Shown one piece after another: positions 17,792-24,916 of a stretch of 64,000 nt of DNA. The DNA comes from Pirellula sp. SH-Sr6A. GTDB lineage: Bacteria > Planctomycetota > Planctomycetia > Pirellulales > Pirellulaceae. Below the pieces are notes generated by a model, which saw nothing but the letters and a program-made list of their open reading frames with translations, did not search any database and had not been told where the DNA came from. The translations under genes and the position numbers were made by a program. Numbering within the stretch: the stretch's first letter is position 1; each line of letters opens with the position of its first letter. The stretch is taken from assembly GCF_001610875.1 (NCBI RefSeq), contig NZ_CP011272.1:2399988-2463987 (forward strand), given 5' to 3'.

Positions 17792-17821
17792 GCTTGTTGT
17801 AAATTTGGAATGAGGTAGCTC

Positions 17822-19012
17822 TTGACTGAAGCATTGCTTGTTTTGAATAGTGGATCTTCAAGCTTAAAGTTCTCTGTATTTCAAATCGGAGATCTCACGC
17901 TATTGGTTCGAGGGCAAATCGAAGGACTCGGAACGGCTCCGCGTTTTCTTCTTCGTGGCAGCGACGATGAATTGCTGGAAGAGAGCAATCCGATCGATGG
18001 GGCTCGATTCGATCACTCTCAAGCTATGGGGCTCATCATCGAGCGGTTGCGAGAGCAGCTTGTTGGAGTTCGGATTGTCGGTGTTGGTCATCGAGTCGTA
18101 CATGGAGGCGTGAAATACGCTACACCGATTCGTGTTAACGAATCGGTGCTAGAGGAGCTTGGTCGCCTTATTCCGCTCGCACCACTTCATCAACCCTATT
18201 CCCTTGCCGCAATTAGGTCTCTCTCCGTTACAGCGCCGGAACTACCTCAAGTCGCCTGCTTTGATACCGCGTTCCATCGCACCCAACCGCCGGTGGCGCA
18301 ATGGTTCGGTTTGCCACGGAGTTTTACCGAGCAAGGTCTGCTACGGTATGGGTTTCACGGAATCTCCTATGAGTATATTGCTTCCGTATTGCCTGCGATG
18401 GACCCTCGAGCGGCTTCCGGACGAACCATTGTGGCCCATCTAGGTAATGGCGCGAGTTTGTGCGCATTAAGTGCCGGTAAGAGTATTGCGACAACGATGA
18501 GTTTCACACCGGTCGACGGACTGGTTATGGGAACTCGGGTCGGTTCGTTGGATCCTGGCGTCCTGCTCTATCTCATGGCAAGCCATGGCATGGATGCTGC
18601 ATCGCTCGAGAAGCTGATCTACCATGACTCGGGCTTGCTCGGGGTGTCAGGCCTCTCCAGCGACATGCGTACCCTATTGGCTAGTACTGATTCACACGCA
18701 ACAGAGGCAATCGACCTATTCGTTTACCGTCTTGGTCGCGAACTGGGCTCGCTTGCGGCAGCCCTTGGTGGTCTCGATGCGCTCGTGTTCACCGGTGGCA
18801 TAGGGGCGAACGCTGCTGTTATTCGTTCACGAGTATGTCACGACGCCGCTTGGTTGGGATTAAGTTTGGATGAAGAGTCGAACCAAAAAGGTTATCGGCA
18901 ACTTCATGACCATCGAAGCGAAGTTACGATTTGGTCCATCGCCACAAATGAAGAACTGATGATTGCTCAGCAAACTCAACGTGTGCTGAGATTGTCGGAT
19001 CTGTTGGTTTGA
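17822..19012 (+). CDS. ackA: Acetate kinase
   Basis: 396 residues with a TTG start at 17822; GAGG lies a few bases upstream and no ATG fits the family N-terminus 'LLVLNSGSSSLKFSVF'. Other signatures: 'GHRVVHGG', 'CFDTAFHRTQP', 'RYGFHGISYEYI', 'AHLGNGASLCAL', 'TPVDGLVMGTRVGSLDPG' and 'VFTGGIGANAAVIR'. It converts acetyl-phosphate and ADP to acetate and ATP. It is placed between phosphoketolase and glycogen phosphorylase (10 bp gap to the latter), so the product of phosphoketolase is its evident substrate. No phosphotransacetylase gene is beside it. Confidence 0.97.
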   Translation: MTEALLVLNSGSSSLKFSVFQIGDLTLLVRGQIEGLGTAPRFLLRGSDDELLEESNPIDGARFDHSQAMGLIIERLREQLVGVRIVGVGHRVVHGGVKYATPIRVNESVLEELGRLIPLAPLHQPYSLAAIRSLSVTAPELPQVACFDTAFHRTQPPVAQWFGLPRSFTEQGLLRYGFHGISYEYIASVLPAMDPRAASGRTIVAHLGNGASLCALSAGKSIATTMSFTPVDGLVMGTRVGSLDPGVLLYLMASHGMDAASLEKLIYHDSGLLGVSGLSSDMRTLLASTDSHATEAIDLFVYRLGRELGSLAAALGGLDALVFTGGIGANAAVIRSRVCHDAAWLGLSLDEESNQKGYRQLHDHRSEVTIWSIATNEELMIAQQTQRVLRLSDLLV

Positions 19013-19022
19013 GGAAACAATC

Positions 19023-21503
19023 ATGAAGAAGATTGAGAACCTTACTGAATTGTTGAATCGCTATGGCTGTGGACCAATAGCCTTTTCGGGGACAAGTGAC
19101 GCTCTTTTCGAGAGGCGTCTTGTCCTGGACCACGTGATCGATCCCAAGCAATCTGGCCCTCGCGAGCAGTTCGAAGCATTTGCGAGTGCCATGCGAGATG
19201 TCCTTGCACAGCGGTGGCTCAAAACGACTCAGACGTACGATGCTGCGAACCCTAAGCAAGTTTATTATCTCTCCATGGAGTTCTTGATTGGGCGCTCGCT
19301 AACCAGCAATGTAACGAACTTGGGGGTAGCTCAAGCCCTGGGAGAATGGGAGAAAGCAAAGGGCATAAAAGTCGCTGAACTAGTTGAGGAAGAGCCAGAC
19401 GCTGGACTTGGGAACGGTGGCCTCGGGCGGCTAGCAGCTTGTTTCATCGAATCGCTTGCGACATTGGAAATGCCCGCCATCGGCTACGGACTCCGTTACG
19501 ACTACGGGATTTTTCGGCAGGAAATCGTTAATGGCTACCAAGTAGAACAGCCTGACCCTTGGTTGAATCGACCTGATCCATGGGAAGTCGCTCGGCCTAA
19601 CGACGAGATACCTGTTCCGTTAGGTGCTTCTTTCACGGTCAAAGGAGGTGAGATCGCGGTGCATCGAGGTCATGCGACACAACTAATCGGCGTCCCTTTT
19701 GATCGACCAATCGTTGGTTTCGGCGGCAAAACGATCAATACCTTGCGATTGTGGAAGGCGACAACGGCAGCTGCGTTTGACTTTGGAGAATTCAGCAGCG
19801 GGGACTTCTTTGGAGCGGTTTCCGACAAAACCTTGGCTGAATCCGTTACTCGGGTTCTGTACCCAGACGATTCCACCCAACGCGGGCGGTCCTTAAGGTT
19901 TCTCCAAGAGTATTTCCTGGTACGGTGCTCCTTGGCCGACATCATTGCTCGATTCCGTCGCCGAGGTAACGACTGGTCCATGTTGCCTGATAAGGTCGCC
20001 ATTCAACTGAACGACACACACCCGGCGATGGCAGTCCCTGAATTGATGCGGATTCTGCTCGACGAAGCTAATCTGAGCTGGGAGAACGCTTGGGATCTCT
20101 CGACTCGCACTCTCGCCTATACCAACCATACCCTGCTGCCCGAGGCACTTGAAAAGTGGCCGGTCGAGTTGTTTGAGGCTCTCCTCCCTCGGCACTTGGA
20201 AATCATCTTTGAAATCAATCGGCGTTTCCTAAACGATGTTCAGTTGAAGCATCCTGAGGAACGAGTTCGACTTAGTCAGATAAGTTTGATCGAAGAGGGA
20301 AACGAACGCAAAGTACGTATGGCTCATCTCGCCATCGTTGGCAGTCATAGCACCAATGGAGTGGCCGAGATTCATTCAAAACTCCTACGCACAAAAACGG
20401 TTCCTGAGTTCGCGGAACTATTTCCAGAACGGTTCAACAATAAGACAAACGGGGTTACTCCAAGGCGTTGGTTGCTGCAGGCAAACCCAAATCTTGCCCA
20501 GCTGATTACGGAAACCGTAGGAGCGGGGTGGGAGACAAACATGGCTTTGTTGCGAAAGATTGACCCATTGGCCAAGGATGCTGCATTCCAGGCTCGGTTT
20601 TTGGCTGCCAAACGAAGTGCGAAAACGCGATTTGTGGATTGGATCAAGAAGACCGCCGACATTAGCCTTGATCCCGACACGCTTTTCGATGTGCAAATCA
20701 AACGCATTCATGAGTACAAGCGACAGTTGCTGAACGCCATCCAAGTCATCATTTGTTACAACCGGTTGTTGGAGACCCCCAGCCTCGATGTCCCGCCGCG
20801 CACCGTGTTATTCGCCGGTAAGGCTGCTCCGGCTTATCACCTAGCCAAGGTGATCATCAAACTCATTACGAGCATCGCTCGAGTGGTCAATTCGAATCCG
20901 ATGACGCGAAACAAACTGCGGGTCGCCTTTCTACCAAATTACTCTTGCACCCTTGCGGAGTACTTGATTCCAGCGGCTGACGTATCCGAGCAAATCTCGA
21001 CCGCTGGGTTTGAGGCTAGCGGCACGAGCAACATGAAATTCATGATGAACGGTGCGATAACGCTAGGCACGCGCGATGGGGCAAACATCGAAATTTCGGA
21101 AGAGGTCGGCGAGGAAAATGCATTCATGTTCGGACTCACATCCGATCAAGTTCTTAACAATCGTGCCTTGTACAACCCTCATTGGCACTACGAAAACGAA
21201 CCTGAAACGAAAGCCGCGCTGGACATGATTTTCGGCAACTATTTTTCTGCCGATGAGCCAGGGATTTTCGAGCCGATCCGTGAAACCCTCCTGACCAAAG
21301 GTGACTACTTTATGCACCTTGCTGACCTCACGGAGTATGTTGCCACGCAAAGTAAAGTCGCCAAGCTCTTTCAGACGCAGAATGCGTGGGCTGAGAAGGC
21401 AATTCATAATGTTGCTCGGTCCGGAAAGTTTTCCAGCGATCGAACAATCGAGCAATACGCTCACGAAATTTGGGATGTGAAGCCATGTCCCGTGCTTCCG
21501 TAG
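19023..21503 (+). CDS. glgP: Glycogen/alpha-glucan phosphorylase
   Basis: 826 residues, ATG 19023. GT35 features: 'YYLSMEFLIGRSL', 'GLGNGGLGRLAACF', 'YGIFRQEIVNGYQVEQPD', 'NDTHPAMAVPELMRILLDE', 'RIHEYKRQLLN' and the pyridoxal-phosphate lysine K672 in 'GTSNMKFMMNG' with 'GTRDGANIEI' after it. The enzyme releases glucose-1-phosphate from glycogen or maltodextrin ends in the cytoplasm. Its place in the operon makes stored glucan a feed for the phosphoketolase/acetate kinase route, though phosphoglucomutase and isomerase steps must come from elsewhere. GlgX at 43.9 kb can supply debranching. Confidence 0.97.
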   Translation: MKKIENLTELLNRYGCGPIAFSGTSDALFERRLVLDHVIDPKQSGPREQFEAFASAMRDVLAQRWLKTTQTYDAANPKQVYYLSMEFLIGRSLTSNVTNLGVAQALGEWEKAKGIKVAELVEEEPDAGLGNGGLGRLAACFIESLATLEMPAIGYGLRYDYGIFRQEIVNGYQVEQPDPWLNRPDPWEVARPNDEIPVPLGASFTVKGGEIAVHRGHATQLIGVPFDRPIVGFGGKTINTLRLWKATTAAAFDFGEFSSGDFFGAVSDKTLAESVTRVLYPDDSTQRGRSLRFLQEYFLVRCSLADIIARFRRRGNDWSMLPDKVAIQLNDTHPAMAVPELMRILLDEANLSWENAWDLSTRTLAYTNHTLLPEALEKWPVELFEALLPRHLEIIFEINRRFLNDVQLKHPEERVRLSQISLIEEGNERKVRMAHLAIVGSHSTNGVAEIHSKLLRTKTVPEFAELFPERFNNKTNGVTPRRWLLQANPNLAQLITETVGAGWETNMALLRKIDPLAKDAAFQARFLAAKRSAKTRFVDWIKKTADISLDPDTLFDVQIKRIHEYKRQLLNAIQVIICYNRLLETPSLDVPPRTVLFAGKAAPAYHLAKVIIKLITSIARVVNSNPMTRNKLRVAFLPNYSCTLAEYLIPAADVSEQISTAGFEASGTSNMKFMMNGAITLGTRDGANIEISEEVGEENAFMFGLTSDQVLNNRALYNPHWHYENEPETKAALDMIFGNYFSADEPGIFEPIRETLLTKGDYFMHLADLTEYVATQSKVAKLFQTQNAWAEKAIHNVARSGKFSSDRTIEQYAHEIWDVKPCPVLP

Positions 21504-21513
21504 GATAGATGCG

Positions 21514-22182
21514 ATGAACTCACCCCAATTCTCAGTTTCGTCGAAAGTGCTTGTCAGCGATTTCGACGGCACAATGACTCAGTTCGATTTCTACAAGCTA
21601 GTCATCAAGTCGCTTCTGCCCCCTGATACGCCCGATTACTGGGCCGAGTATCGAGCTGGAAAGATTACTCATTTTGAGGCCCTGCGTCGATACTTCGCAT
21701 CCATTCAAGCTAGCGAGGATGAAGTTATTGCAGTCGTTAGAGAAATGAAACTAGACGATGGCTTGCCCGCCGCGGTGCAATTCCTGCGCAAGGCAGGCTG
21801 GGATATCGTCGTGACATCTGCAGGATGCAGCTGGTACATAAACCGTCTCCTCAATGATTTCGGTGTGAGCGTCGAAGTTCTCTCCAATCCAGGTCGCTTC
21901 CAAAACGGCGAGGGACTCATTATGGAAATGCCGCGTAACTCTCCGTTTTTTTCACCGGAGCTTGGTATTAACAAAACAGGGGTCGTGGAGCATTTCCTGA
22001 CGGAAGGTCGCACTGTTGCATTTGCTGGAGATGGATTTCCGGATGCCGAACCTGCACGTATTGTTCCCGAGGATCTGAGATTCGCACGCGGTGATTTGGC
22101 AAACGTACTACAAAGAGAAGGATTGCACTATCACCGATTCGAAGCATGGTCCGAAATAGCCAAAACACTTCTCAATAGGTAG
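21514..22182 (+). CDS. HAD-family phosphatase (MtnX-like, HAD-IB)
   Basis: 222 residues. HAD motif I is 'VSDFDGTMTQFDF' with Asp16 and Asp18, motif II 'VVTSAG' (the Ser/Thr after the beta strand), and motif III/IV 'AFAGDGFPDAEPA'. Spacing and 'LRRYFASI' and 'AVQFLRKAGWDIVV' resemble MtnX/PSP-like phosphatases. It is cytoplasmic and cleaves a small phosphate ester. It starts 10 bp after glgP and ends 7 bp before the glycerol-1-phosphate dehydrogenase gene, so a phosphorylated product of that enzyme, or a sugar phosphate of the operon, is the natural candidate substrate (inference). Confidence 0.85.
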   Translation: MNSPQFSVSSKVLVSDFDGTMTQFDFYKLVIKSLLPPDTPDYWAEYRAGKITHFEALRRYFASIQASEDEVIAVVREMKLDDGLPAAVQFLRKAGWDIVVTSAGCSWYINRLLNDFGVSVEVLSNPGRFQNGEGLIMEMPRNSPFFSPELGINKTGVVEHFLTEGRTVAFAGDGFPDAEPARIVPEDLRFARGDLANVLQREGLHYHRFEAWSEIAKTLLNR

Positions 22183-22189
22183 AGTCAAA

Positions 22190-23242
22190 ATGTTGAGGCC
22201 AACACAAATCGCCATACCTACGCTGGTCCGTGTGAAAGAAGGAGCTGTGGATCGGCTCGGCATCTACCTGCGGCGGCATGGTCGCCAAAAGGTAGCTGTG
22301 CTTGCCAGTAAAGGTCTTCACTCACCTCTACTGGAACGCCTAGAACGTAGTTTGAAGGACGAATCAATGGATTCGGTCGGTTGGATGGAAGTCGCATCGA
22401 ACGATTTCGAATCCGCAGCACAGTTGTTCGCCAATTTACCGAAAGAGACCTCGGCCATTATTGGATTTGGGGGTGGTAAAGCGCTCGATGTGGCTAAGTA
22501 CGTCGGGTTCCTTGGTCGTATACCGTATTATGCCGTTCCAACCTCGCTCTCGAACGACGGTTTCTGCAGTCCTCAATCCAGTCTAACAGTCCGCGAGAAG
22601 CGTCGATCACTCCCCGCTGCGCTGCCTTATGGGGTTGTTGTCGATATCGCTGTTTGCCGCGATGCGCCTCGAATTCTGGCTCTATCTGGCATAGGGGATC
22701 TCGTTGCCAAGTTCACGGCTGTTCTCGATTGGAAGCTGGCGTTTCATGCCACCGGAGAAGCGATCGACGACTTCTCGGCATTGCTTTCCGATGGATCGAT
22801 TCACGCCTACCTGAGTCACCCTGCATTTGACTTGGAAGGGACTCGGCTTCTAGCTACGGCCCTGATGCTTAATGGGATTTCCATGGAAATGAGTGGTTCC
22901 TCGCGTCCTGCTAGTGGCAGTGAGCACCTGATTTCGCACGCGTTGGACGCGATTAGTACACAACCGAAGTTGCATGGTTTGCAAGTAGGTATCGCCAGCT
23001 ACGTGGTTAGCATTCTACAAAATGCGAATACCGAACGAATCGCTTCCCTCTTTGACGTTACAGGATTCTGGGATGCGATCGCTGCAGATCCCTTTTCCCG
23101 AACCGAGTGGTTAGAGGCGATTCGTATCGCACCTACCATCAAGCAAGGATTCTACACGGTTCTGTCGAGCCGCAACGTAATGCCTGAAGTTGAGCGTATT
23201 CTCGAAAATGATCATCGCCTGAAACGATGCTTCCATCCTTAA
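22190..23242 (+). CDS. Glycerol-1-phosphate dehydrogenase-like (AraM/EgsA family)
   Basis: 350 residues. The NAD(P) site is 'AIIGFGGGKALDVAKYVG' (89-106), followed by 'YAVPTSLSNDGFCSPQSSL' (114-132), the phrase that separates AraM/EgsA enzymes from other iron-type alcohol dehydrogenases. Metal ligands expected in the family are present: Asp170 in 'GIGDLVAK', His246/His250 in 'SEHLISHALD' and His262 in 'KLHGLQVG'. The reaction is dihydroxyacetone phosphate to sn-glycerol-1-phosphate with NAD(P)H, the stereochemistry of archaeal lipids; bacterial AraM proteins do the same. It may instead serve as a redox sink or act on another ketose phosphate. It is the fifth gene of the operon, next to a phosphatase. 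Confidence 0.85.
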   Translation: MLRPTQIAIPTLVRVKEGAVDRLGIYLRRHGRQKVAVLASKGLHSPLLERLERSLKDESMDSVGWMEVASNDFESAAQLFANLPKETSAIIGFGGGKALDVAKYVGFLGRIPYYAVPTSLSNDGFCSPQSSLTVREKRRSLPAALPYGVVVDIAVCRDAPRILALSGIGDLVAKFTAVLDWKLAFHATGEAIDDFSALLSDGSIHAYLSHPAFDLEGTRLLATALMLNGISMEMSGSSRPASGSEHLISHALDAISTQPKLHGLQVGIASYVVSILQNANTERIASLFDVTGFWDAIAADPFSRTEWLEAIRIAPTIKQGFYTVLSSRNVMPEVERILENDHRLKRCFHP

Positions 23243-23273
23243 TCCAGTAATCCCATCGTCTAGGAAAGTCTTT

Positions 23274-24017
23274 ATGAAGCCAGAAGTTGCTACGTCCAAA
23301 GCCCAGCCAACCGTCAGTCTTGCTGATGAAGACGCAGTCAAAGAGGTTCTATCGGCGGCTGTCTTCGGTTTGTGGGACGTTGTAAATAGTCTGAGTCGAC
23401 TTCGACCCTCCAAACGCGATCATTATCGGGTCACCATTTTTGGTTCCGCACGTGCCCAACCAGGTAGTTTCCCTTACGAAGAAGTTAAACGCGTCGCAGT
23501 GGCCCTTGCGGAAATGGATTGCGACATCGTTACCGGGGGTGGGCCCGGTCTTATGCAAGCTGCAAACGAAGGTGCTAGTGCGGCAAACTCGCTTGGTAGA
23601 GATCATTCCATCGGTATCCGCGTTGACCTACCATTCGAACAGGAAGTGAATCCTTTCGTAGAGCAAGCCTACGAACACAAGACGTTTTTCACTCGATTGC
23701 ACCATTTCGTATTAGCATCCGATGCGTTCGTTGTGGTTCCTGGTGGGATTGGCACGGTGCTAGAGCTCATGATGATTTGGCAGCTCTTGCAAGTAAAACA
23801 CGTTCAGGGCGCCCCGCTAGTCGTGGTAGGGGGAATGTGGGAGGAACTGGTATATTGGGCGAAAAAGCACCTGCTTTCGCCACAATTGCCGTTAGCCAGC
23901 CCAGAGGATATGAACATTCCGATCTGCGTCCGAACGGCCGATGAAGCGATTGCAATTGTCCGCGAGTATCATGCCAAGTGGCTTGCCCAAATGGGAAAAG
24001 GTGTAGCTCTTAGTTAG
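23274..24017 (+). CDS. LOG-family protein (TIGR00730-like nucleotide phosphoribohydrolase)
   Basis: 247 residues. The motif 'VTGGGPGLMQAANEGA' and later 'PGGIGTVLELMMIWQLLQ' (the PGGxGTxxE motif) define LOG proteins, a Rossmann-like fold that cleaves nucleoside 5'-monophosphates to base and ribose-5-phosphate; 'FGSARAQPGSFPYEEVKRVA' is the usual start. The released ribose-5-P could enter the pentose pool used by phosphoketolase. It is the last operon gene (31 bp after the previous stop). Its TAG stop (24015-24017) uses the first G of the IS element; without the element the next base is also G, so the stop is unchanged. Confidence 0.9.
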   Translation: MKPEVATSKAQPTVSLADEDAVKEVLSAAVFGLWDVVNSLSRLRPSKRDHYRVTIFGSARAQPGSFPYEEVKRVAVALAEMDCDIVTGGGPGLMQAANEGASAANSLGRDHSIGIRVDLPFEQEVNPFVEQAYEHKTFFTRLHHFVLASDAFVVVPGGIGTVLELMMIWQLLQVKHVQGAPLVVVGGMWEELVYWAKKHLLSPQLPLASPEDMNIPICVRTADEAIAIVREYHAKWLAQMGKGVALS

Positions 24018-24038
24018 AACTTGTTTTAAAATTGCGTT
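24017..24038 (+). repeat. IS left terminal inverted repeat
   Basis: GAACTTGTTTTAAAATTGCG followed by TT; it pairs with the right end at 19 of 22 positions. Confidence 0.9.
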
Positions 24039-24040
24039 TT

Positions 24041-24826
24041 CTACGTTTTAGACAATCGGCGAGACATTAAATCGATCATGGAGATGTAGATCATTGTTTC
24101 GCTCGTGTCTGCAAGTCGTTCGTAATCTTTGCTTAAGCGTCGTCTTCGATTGATCCACGCGAATGTACGTTCGACAATCCATCGTTTTGGCAGTACTTGG
24201 AAACCTTTCGCATCTATCGGTCGTAACACGGTTTGCAACTGAAGTCCTTCCTTTTCTTTCAGCAGCTGTGGAAGGCCACCCTTCCCGTAAGCGCCATCGG
24301 CGAACACGATCTTAAGTCTGCGATAGAGGCTGCGGATACCCTGCATAACAATCGATCCTCCATCAAAGTCCTGGACGTCAGCGCGGTGGACAACAACCAT
24401 CAAAAGCACCCCCAGTGTATCAACGAGGATATGTCGCTTACGCCCTGTGATCTTCTTTCCGGCGTCGTAGCCACGGGTTTCACCACCCTCGGCAGTCCTA
24501 ATCGATTGGCTGTCGATGATTCCGACCGTAGGTGCTGTTTTTTTGCCCGTTGCTTTACGAACTGCGTTACGGAGGAGTTCATGGATTGCCAGCCAAACTC
24601 CGTCAAGCTTCCACTGGCGAAATACCCCGTAGACCGTGTTCCAGTGGGGAAACTCTTTGGGAAGAAATCGCCACTGGCACCCTGTGCGGCAGACATAAAG
24701 AATGGCATTGATGATTCTCCTCCGATCGATTCGTTTTCGTCCTCGCTGATTGGCGTGGGGAAGTACTTTTTGAATCAACTGCCATTGCTTGTCGGATAGG
24801 CAACTTGGATAATCCATTCCACTCAT
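24041..24826 (-). CDS. IS5-family transposase
   Basis: 261 residues in a single frame. N-terminal DUF4096-type region 'YPSCLSDKQWQLIQKVLPHANQRGRKR' and 'ILYVCRTGCQWRFLPKEFPHWNTVYGVFRQW' are standard for IS5 elements. DDE residues are visible: Asp in 'GIIDSQSIRT', Asp in 'IVFADGAYGKGG' and Glu in 'RWIVERTFAWINRRRRLSKDYE'. No frameshift or stop, so it is likely active. It is transcribed from the right end towards the LOG gene. Confidence 0.95.
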   Translation of the reverse strand: MSGMDYPSCLSDKQWQLIQKVLPHANQRGRKRIDRRRIINAILYVCRTGCQWRFLPKEFPHWNTVYGVFRQWKLDGVWLAIHELLRNAVRKATGKKTAPTVGIIDSQSIRTAEGGETRGYDAGKKITGRKRHILVDTLGVLLMVVVHRADVQDFDGGSIVMQGIRSLYRRLKIVFADGAYGKGGLPQLLKEKEGLQLQTVLRPIDAKGFQVLPKRWIVERTFAWINRRRRLSKDYERLADTSETMIYISMIDLMSRRLSKT

Positions 24827-24894
24827 GATCGCTACGGCTCCTTGTAGTCCGGGAAACTTTTTCGCTTCCTGAGCCGTAGCGATTTTTTCAATTC

Positions 24895-24916
24895 AATGCA
24901 ATTTCAAAACACGTTC
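24895..24916 (-). repeat. IS right terminal inverted repeat
   Basis: Read on the minus strand it begins GAACGTGTTTTGAAATTGCA and then TT. It also supplies the last four codons and the stop of the neighbouring patatin gene. Confidence 0.9.

Larger units (their letters stand above)
24017..24916 (-). mobile_element. Complete IS5-family insertion sequence, 900 bp
   Basis: The element is bounded by imperfect terminal inverted repeats starting GAAC(T/G)TGTTTT (19 of 22 matches) and flanked on both sides by TTA (24014-24016 and 24917-24919), a 3-bp target duplication of the TNA type common in several IS5 subgroups. One transposase gene fills it. Ends, duplication and transposase are intact, so the insertion looks recent. 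It sits exactly at the convergent ends of the LOG and patatin genes. Confidence 0.93.

Noticed and set aside
24233-24799. 188-codon plus-strand frame within the IS element
   Set aside because: Shadow of the transposase; no family resemblance, while the minus frame carries the full DDE pattern.
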